Source: Candidatus Poribacteria bacterium
GTDB lineage: Bacteria; Poribacteria; WGA-4E; WGA-3G
NCBI GenBank assembly: GCA_009845505.1
Contig: VXZL01000586.1
Coordinates: 1 to 7,372 of the forward strand
DNA length: 7,372 nt
Direction: 5' to 3'
Position numbers and translations under genes: made by a program. The notes under the pieces were generated by a model. That model ran no database searches, was not told the origin of the DNA, and saw only the letters and a list, made by a program, of their open reading frames with translations. Of the stretch, positions 4,572-7,372 are shown piece after piece; within the stretch, counting starts at the first letter, position 1; the number at the start of each line of letters is the position of its first letter.

Positions 4572-7372
4572 GAGAACAACACAACAATGAACAAGGTTTG
4601 CTGCTATGCAATCATCTTAGCCCTCATCGGATTCGGATTTGGAACAGCAGACGCACAACAAAATATTGCACAACAAACTTATGCGATCTTTCAACAAAAC
4701 TGCCTCAACTGCCACGGCCCTCACGGTGCCTTTACAGAGCAAATCGTTATTGACTCCGCAAGCGGTTTGGTTAATTCAGGGGCGGTTGTACCAGGAAACC
4801 CTGTTGGATCTGAACTCTATACCCGGCTCCTTGAAACCGATCCCGCGAAACGGATGCCCCTCGGTGGACAACTTTCGGCTGACGCGATTGGGACTATCGG
4901 CAACTGGATTCAGGCAGGTGCCCCGACGTGGGAAATCCAGCACGATGTCAACTTCATCTCTACCGACACCATGCTCACGGTAATACAGAACCATCTCGGA
5001 GGACTAGATGCTTTTGATCGTCCCTTCACACGCTATTTTACCATGACCCATCTCTACAACGCCGGCGAAGGCCCCGAGGCACTTCGCGCCTATCAAGTCG
5101 CCCTCTCGAAACTCGTCAATAGTCTCTCCTGGGGATTCCAGATTATCAACCCCGAACCCATTGACGCAGCTGAGACGATTTTCTACATTGACCTGCGAAA
5201 CTATGAATGGGATACCCGCGAAGCATGGCCGCAGATGGAAGCTGTCTATCCATATCTGATTGATTTTGATGAAACTACGCAGGCGACTCTCTATAGCAAA
5301 CTCACACACCTTCGGCAAGAAATGAACTGTGAAGTGCCGTTCGTCTATGCCGATTGGTTTCTCGCGACTGCTTCCCTACCTCCCCTCTACCACGACATCC
5401 TCGCACTCCCTGAAACCGAGCAGGAATTAGAACGAGAACTCCGCATAGATGTTGATCGGAATATCCAAAGTGCCCCAGGGGTGCGCGTCTGGCGTGCCGG
5501 CACCAACGATTCAGGTGTCTCGAATCACAATCGGATTGTAGAGCGCCATACCTCTCCGTATGGTGCGTATTGGAAGAGCCACGATTTTGCAGGAAGTGCG
5601 GGTGCACAGAATATTTTCACGCATCCATTGGATTTCGAGCGGGACGGTGGCGAAGTGATCTTCAATCTACCGAACGGGTTACAGGCATACTACATCGCAG
5701 ACGGTGCGGGTAATCGTATAGATGTTGCGCCGACGGAGATTGTCTCTAATCCTGCGGCGAGTGATCCTGCTGTGCGTAATGGTCTGTCGTGTATCGGTTG
5801 CCACACGGAGGGTATGAAAGATTTTGAAGATGGTGTTCGTTCTGTGATAGAGCAAACAGTGTCTCCGTTTTACGATAAGGATCATGCGTTGCGTCTGTAT
5901 GTAGCAAACGCGGTGATGGGTGTGCTTGTTGCTCAGGACACGTTGCGTTACAAGGCTGCGTTGGAAGCGACGGGTGGTGTATTTGGGGGTATAGAACCTG
6001 TGCATCGGTTCTATGAAGAATTTCATGGACCTATTGAAGCTGCGTACGCTGCTGCTGCCGTCGGTTTAGAAACAGAAGCCTTCCTCTCGGAAATTGCGGA
6101 GAAGTCAAGTTTACAGCGTCTGGGTTTGACAGGGTTACTCAGCGGTGGAAATGTGAAACGCGATGCATGGACAGCGCAATTCTCGGAGGTGATTTCAGCG
6201 TTGAATTCTCCAGATATGACGGTCACTCCTAATCCAGACAATGATGTCGGGCCGGGACCCATATCTTCTGGGCTCATCCCTGACCCGAACCTTCGCGCAG
6301 CTATCGCAGAGAGGCTTGGCAAAGCACCCGCTTCGCTTACGGAGACGGACCTCACAAGGTTAACTGAGATTGTAGCGGATGAAAAGGGCATCCGCGATCT
6401 GACCGGGCTTGAACATGCAATCCGGCTGGAACGGATAGAATTCCGCCACAATGCAATATCCGACTTATCCCCATTGGCAGGATTGGTGCGTCTGGATAAT
6501 ATCAAACTGCGTGGGAATAAGATAACGGATGTCTCTCCACTTGCAGGGTTGATCAACGTAGATTGGCTCGGACTTGAGGAGAACGCAATCACGGATTTAT
6601 CACCCTTGAAAGGATTGGTGAAACTCAACGGCATCGGGATTGAAGGCAATCCGGTGACAGATGTCTCCGCCCTCGCCGGCATGATCAGTTTAGAAGGTAT
6701 TGTTGCTTGGAACACGGCTATCACGGATTTCTCTGCGTTGGCGAAGTTACCGAGGTTTCAGTGGATAGAGCTCAGCGGCAGTTCAATCTCGGAACTTCCC
6801 TCGCTGACCGGATTGAAAAGACTCAGGCGTTTAGAAATCAATCACACGTATATCTCGGATATTTCGGGACTCGCGGAGGTGCCGCAGTTAACATCGCTCA
6901 CACTCCACGATAATCAGATAACGGATGTATCGTCTTTAGCCAAGTTAGAAGGTTTAACACACCTAAATCTGAGTAATAATGTCATCGTGGATGTATCCCC
7001 GCTCGCCGGATTAACCAAATTGACACATATAGACCTCGGAAATAACGCCATATCCGACTTTTCACCTTTGGAAAGGTTAGCTGAGAAGATTCTTATCCGC
7101 GCATCCAACAATCCAGGGATGCTACGGCAAGGGGGACCGAAAATAGCGGGACCCTGGTTGTGGATGCTGTTCCCGGAAGCACAATATCAGGACTTCCGGA
7201 ACCGAGATTTGCTTGCCGCAGCAAGTAACGGTGATATAACGGAACGGGAGGTTGCTACGAATGGTGCTACAGTAGGTACTGCCGTCGGAGATAGTGTCTG
7301 GGCCTCCCACAAAATTGTCGATGAAAATTATAACATCACCGAAACATTGCGGGTGCTCGGAACATCCTTGGC
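4539..7372 (+). CDS. Secreted di-haem cytochrome c-LRR fusion protein (3' partial)
   Basis: Open from the ATG at 4539 to the window end (944 codons, no stop); I followed the frame codon by codon. Residues 1-16 (MQQNIGAAPTLENNTT) are a Uma2-like leader. A normal signal peptide then begins at M17 (MNKVCC, hydrophobic 23-35, TADA with likely cleavage after A39). ATG 4587 lacks a good ribosome binding site, so 4539 is preferred. Residues 46-130 are a cytochrome c module of the planctomycete (PSCyt1-like) type: CLNCH (55-59), possible axial M106 in RMPLGG, and a closing NWIQAGAP. Residues 135-480 contain a second haem site, CIGCH (418-422), after YGAYWKSHDFAG (341-352) and FNLPNGLQAYYI (375-386), wording I recall from planctomycete-like secreted cytochromes. 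After a linker (558-578) come a cap (PDPNLRAAIAERLG), nine exact 22-residue LRRs (644-841) and the start of a GPWLW domain (871 onward), all paralogous to the gene at 2234. If the tail matches that gene, the full protein would be near 1,260 residues and carry a sorting domain. It is probably exported with haem attached outside the cytoplasm; the electron partner and role are unknown. Confidence 0.88.
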   Translation, partial: MQQNIGAAPTLENNTTMNKVCCYAIILALIGFGFGTADAQQNIAQQTYAIFQQNCLNCHGPHGAFTEQIVIDSASGLVNSGAVVPGNPVGSELYTRLLETDPAKRMPLGGQLSADAIGTIGNWIQAGAPTWEIQHDVNFISTDTMLTVIQNHLGGLDAFDRPFTRYFTMTHLYNAGEGPEALRAYQVALSKLVNSLSWGFQIINPEPIDAAETIFYIDLRNYEWDTREAWPQMEAVYPYLIDFDETTQATLYSKLTHLRQEMNCEVPFVYADWFLATASLPPLYHDILALPETEQELERELRIDVDRNIQSAPGVRVWRAGTNDSGVSNHNRIVERHTSPYGAYWKSHDFAGSAGAQNIFTHPLDFERDGGEVIFNLPNGLQAYYIADGAGNRIDVAPTEIVSNPAASDPAVRNGLSCIGCHTEGMKDFEDGVRSVIEQTVSPFYDKDHALRLYVANAVMGVLVAQDTLRYKAALEATGGVFGGIEPVHRFYEEFHGPIEAAYAAAAVGLETEAFLSEIAEKSSLQRLGLTGLLSGGNVKRDAWTAQFSEVISALNSPDMTVTPNPDNDVGPGPISSGLIPDPNLRAAIAERLGKAPASLTETDLTRLTEIVADEKGIRDLTGLEHAIRLERIEFRHNAISDLSPLAGLVRLDNIKLRGNKITDVSPLAGLINVDWLGLEENAITDLSPLKGLVKLNGIGIEGNPVTDVSALAGMISLEGIVAWNTAITDFSALAKLPRFQWIELSGSSISELPSLTGLKRLRRLEINHTYISDISGLAEVPQLTSLTLHDNQITDVSSLAKLEGLTHLNLSNNVIVDVSPLAGLTKLTHIDLGNNAISDFSPLERLAEKILIRASNNPGMLRQGGPKIAGPWLWMLFPEAQYQDFRNRDLLAAASNGDITEREVATNGATVGTAVGDSVWASHKIVDENYNITETLRVLGTSL
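4542..4666 (+). repeat. 11-bp in-frame direct repeats bracketing the signal peptide
   Basis: CAACAAAATAT occurs at 4542-4552 and 4656-4666, 114 nt (38 codons) apart and in the same frame, encoding QQNI at residues 2-5 and 40-43. The segment between them contains the whole signal peptide. Recombination between the copies would give an in-frame protein lacking export. The copies are short and A-rich, so chance is possible. Confidence 0.6.
6468..7061 (+). repeat. LRR-coding tandem array, nine 66-nt units
   Basis: Nine consecutive 66-nt units encode 22-residue LRRs (protein residues 644-841) of the same SPLxGLxxLxxLxLxxNxITDV type as the array at 2528. Units four and five (6666-6797, with VAWNTAITDF and SGSSISEL) are irregular at the equivalent place to the other array's odd pair. 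Around that pair this array has three units before and four after, against four and five in the paralogue. Confidence 0.9.

Noticed and set aside
4587..4589. ATG 4587 as the sole start of the cytochrome-LRR gene
   Set aside because: It gives a classical signal peptide but lacks a ribosome binding site, whereas ATG 4539 has an excellent one in frame. It may be the ancestral start.
4639..4983. 114-codon + strand frame overlapping the cytochrome start
   Set aside because: It is a different frame from the 944-codon one, lacks a ribosome binding site and family features, and covers the CLNCH-coding region as a shadow.
5679..6026. 115-codon - strand frame rich in T, R and H
   Set aside because: It lies opposite the conserved CIGCH-coding region and its composition mirrors the CGT/GGT-rich sense strand. 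It is a shadow frame.
6023..6724. 233-codon - strand frame opposite the LRR region
   Set aside because: Its serine-rich repetitive content (SDIA, NPA) is the antisense of the 66-nt LRR units; similar antisense frames appear at 2134-2682 and 6914-7111. It has no independent support.
1..7372. CRISPR arrays, tRNA or rRNA genes, transposases
   Set aside because: No regular spacer-repeat structure, no recognisable tRNA or rRNA segments, and no transposase-like frame were seen; the 66-nt periodicity is LRR coding sequence.

Overview
The window looks like a chromosomal stretch from a 'Candidatus Poribacteria'-type bacterium or a close uncultured relative. The main reason is the C-terminal tail of the 2234-4504 gene, which joins a dockerin-like calcium-binding pair to a type IX-style sorting domain opening with YPNPFNPETWIPYQL. 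Tails of this form, internalin-like leucine-rich repeats (LRRs) and Uma2-family genes are all common in that group. The assignment rests on recalled family knowledge, not on a search. All recognised genes are on the + strand, and start regions use a strong AAGGAG Shine-Dalgarno sequence.

Layout. Positions 1-1200 hold the C-terminal two thirds of aspartyl-tRNA synthetase (aspS), cut by the window edge. Positions 1201-1410 are intergenic, with a perfect 16-bp hairpin and two pairs of tandem heptanucleotides. A Uma2-family (DUF820) PD-(D/E)XK nuclease-like gene with a coiled-coil tail follows at 1411-2118. The 2119-2233 gap shows nothing I can name beyond a ribosome binding site. At 2234-4504 is a complete secreted protein: signal peptide, 22-residue LRRs, a GPWLW jelly-roll-like domain, a dockerin-like pair and a sorting tail. 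From 4539 to the window end (7372) an uninterrupted reading frame of 944 codons encodes a second secreted protein. It has a signal peptide, a planctomycete-type cytochrome c module (CLNCH) and a middle region with a second haem motif (CIGCH). These lead into an LRR array and the start of the same GPWLW domain. Its stop codon lies outside the window.

How the parts fit. aspS is a housekeeping gene and probably a separate transcription unit. The last two genes are 34 nt apart with no visible terminator, share LRR and GPWLW domains, and look like a co-transcribed paralogous pair. One has gained, or kept, a di-haem cytochrome front end. The start region of the cytochrome-LRR gene closely resembles the start region of the upstream Uma2 gene, from the ribosome binding site through about ten codons. 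This suggests that the translation-initiation segment of a Uma2 gene was captured. The cytochrome-LRR fusion and this borrowed leader are the most unusual features. The functions of the secreted pair are unknown; outer-surface or periplasmic adhesion, substrate binding and electron transfer are only suggestions from the domains.
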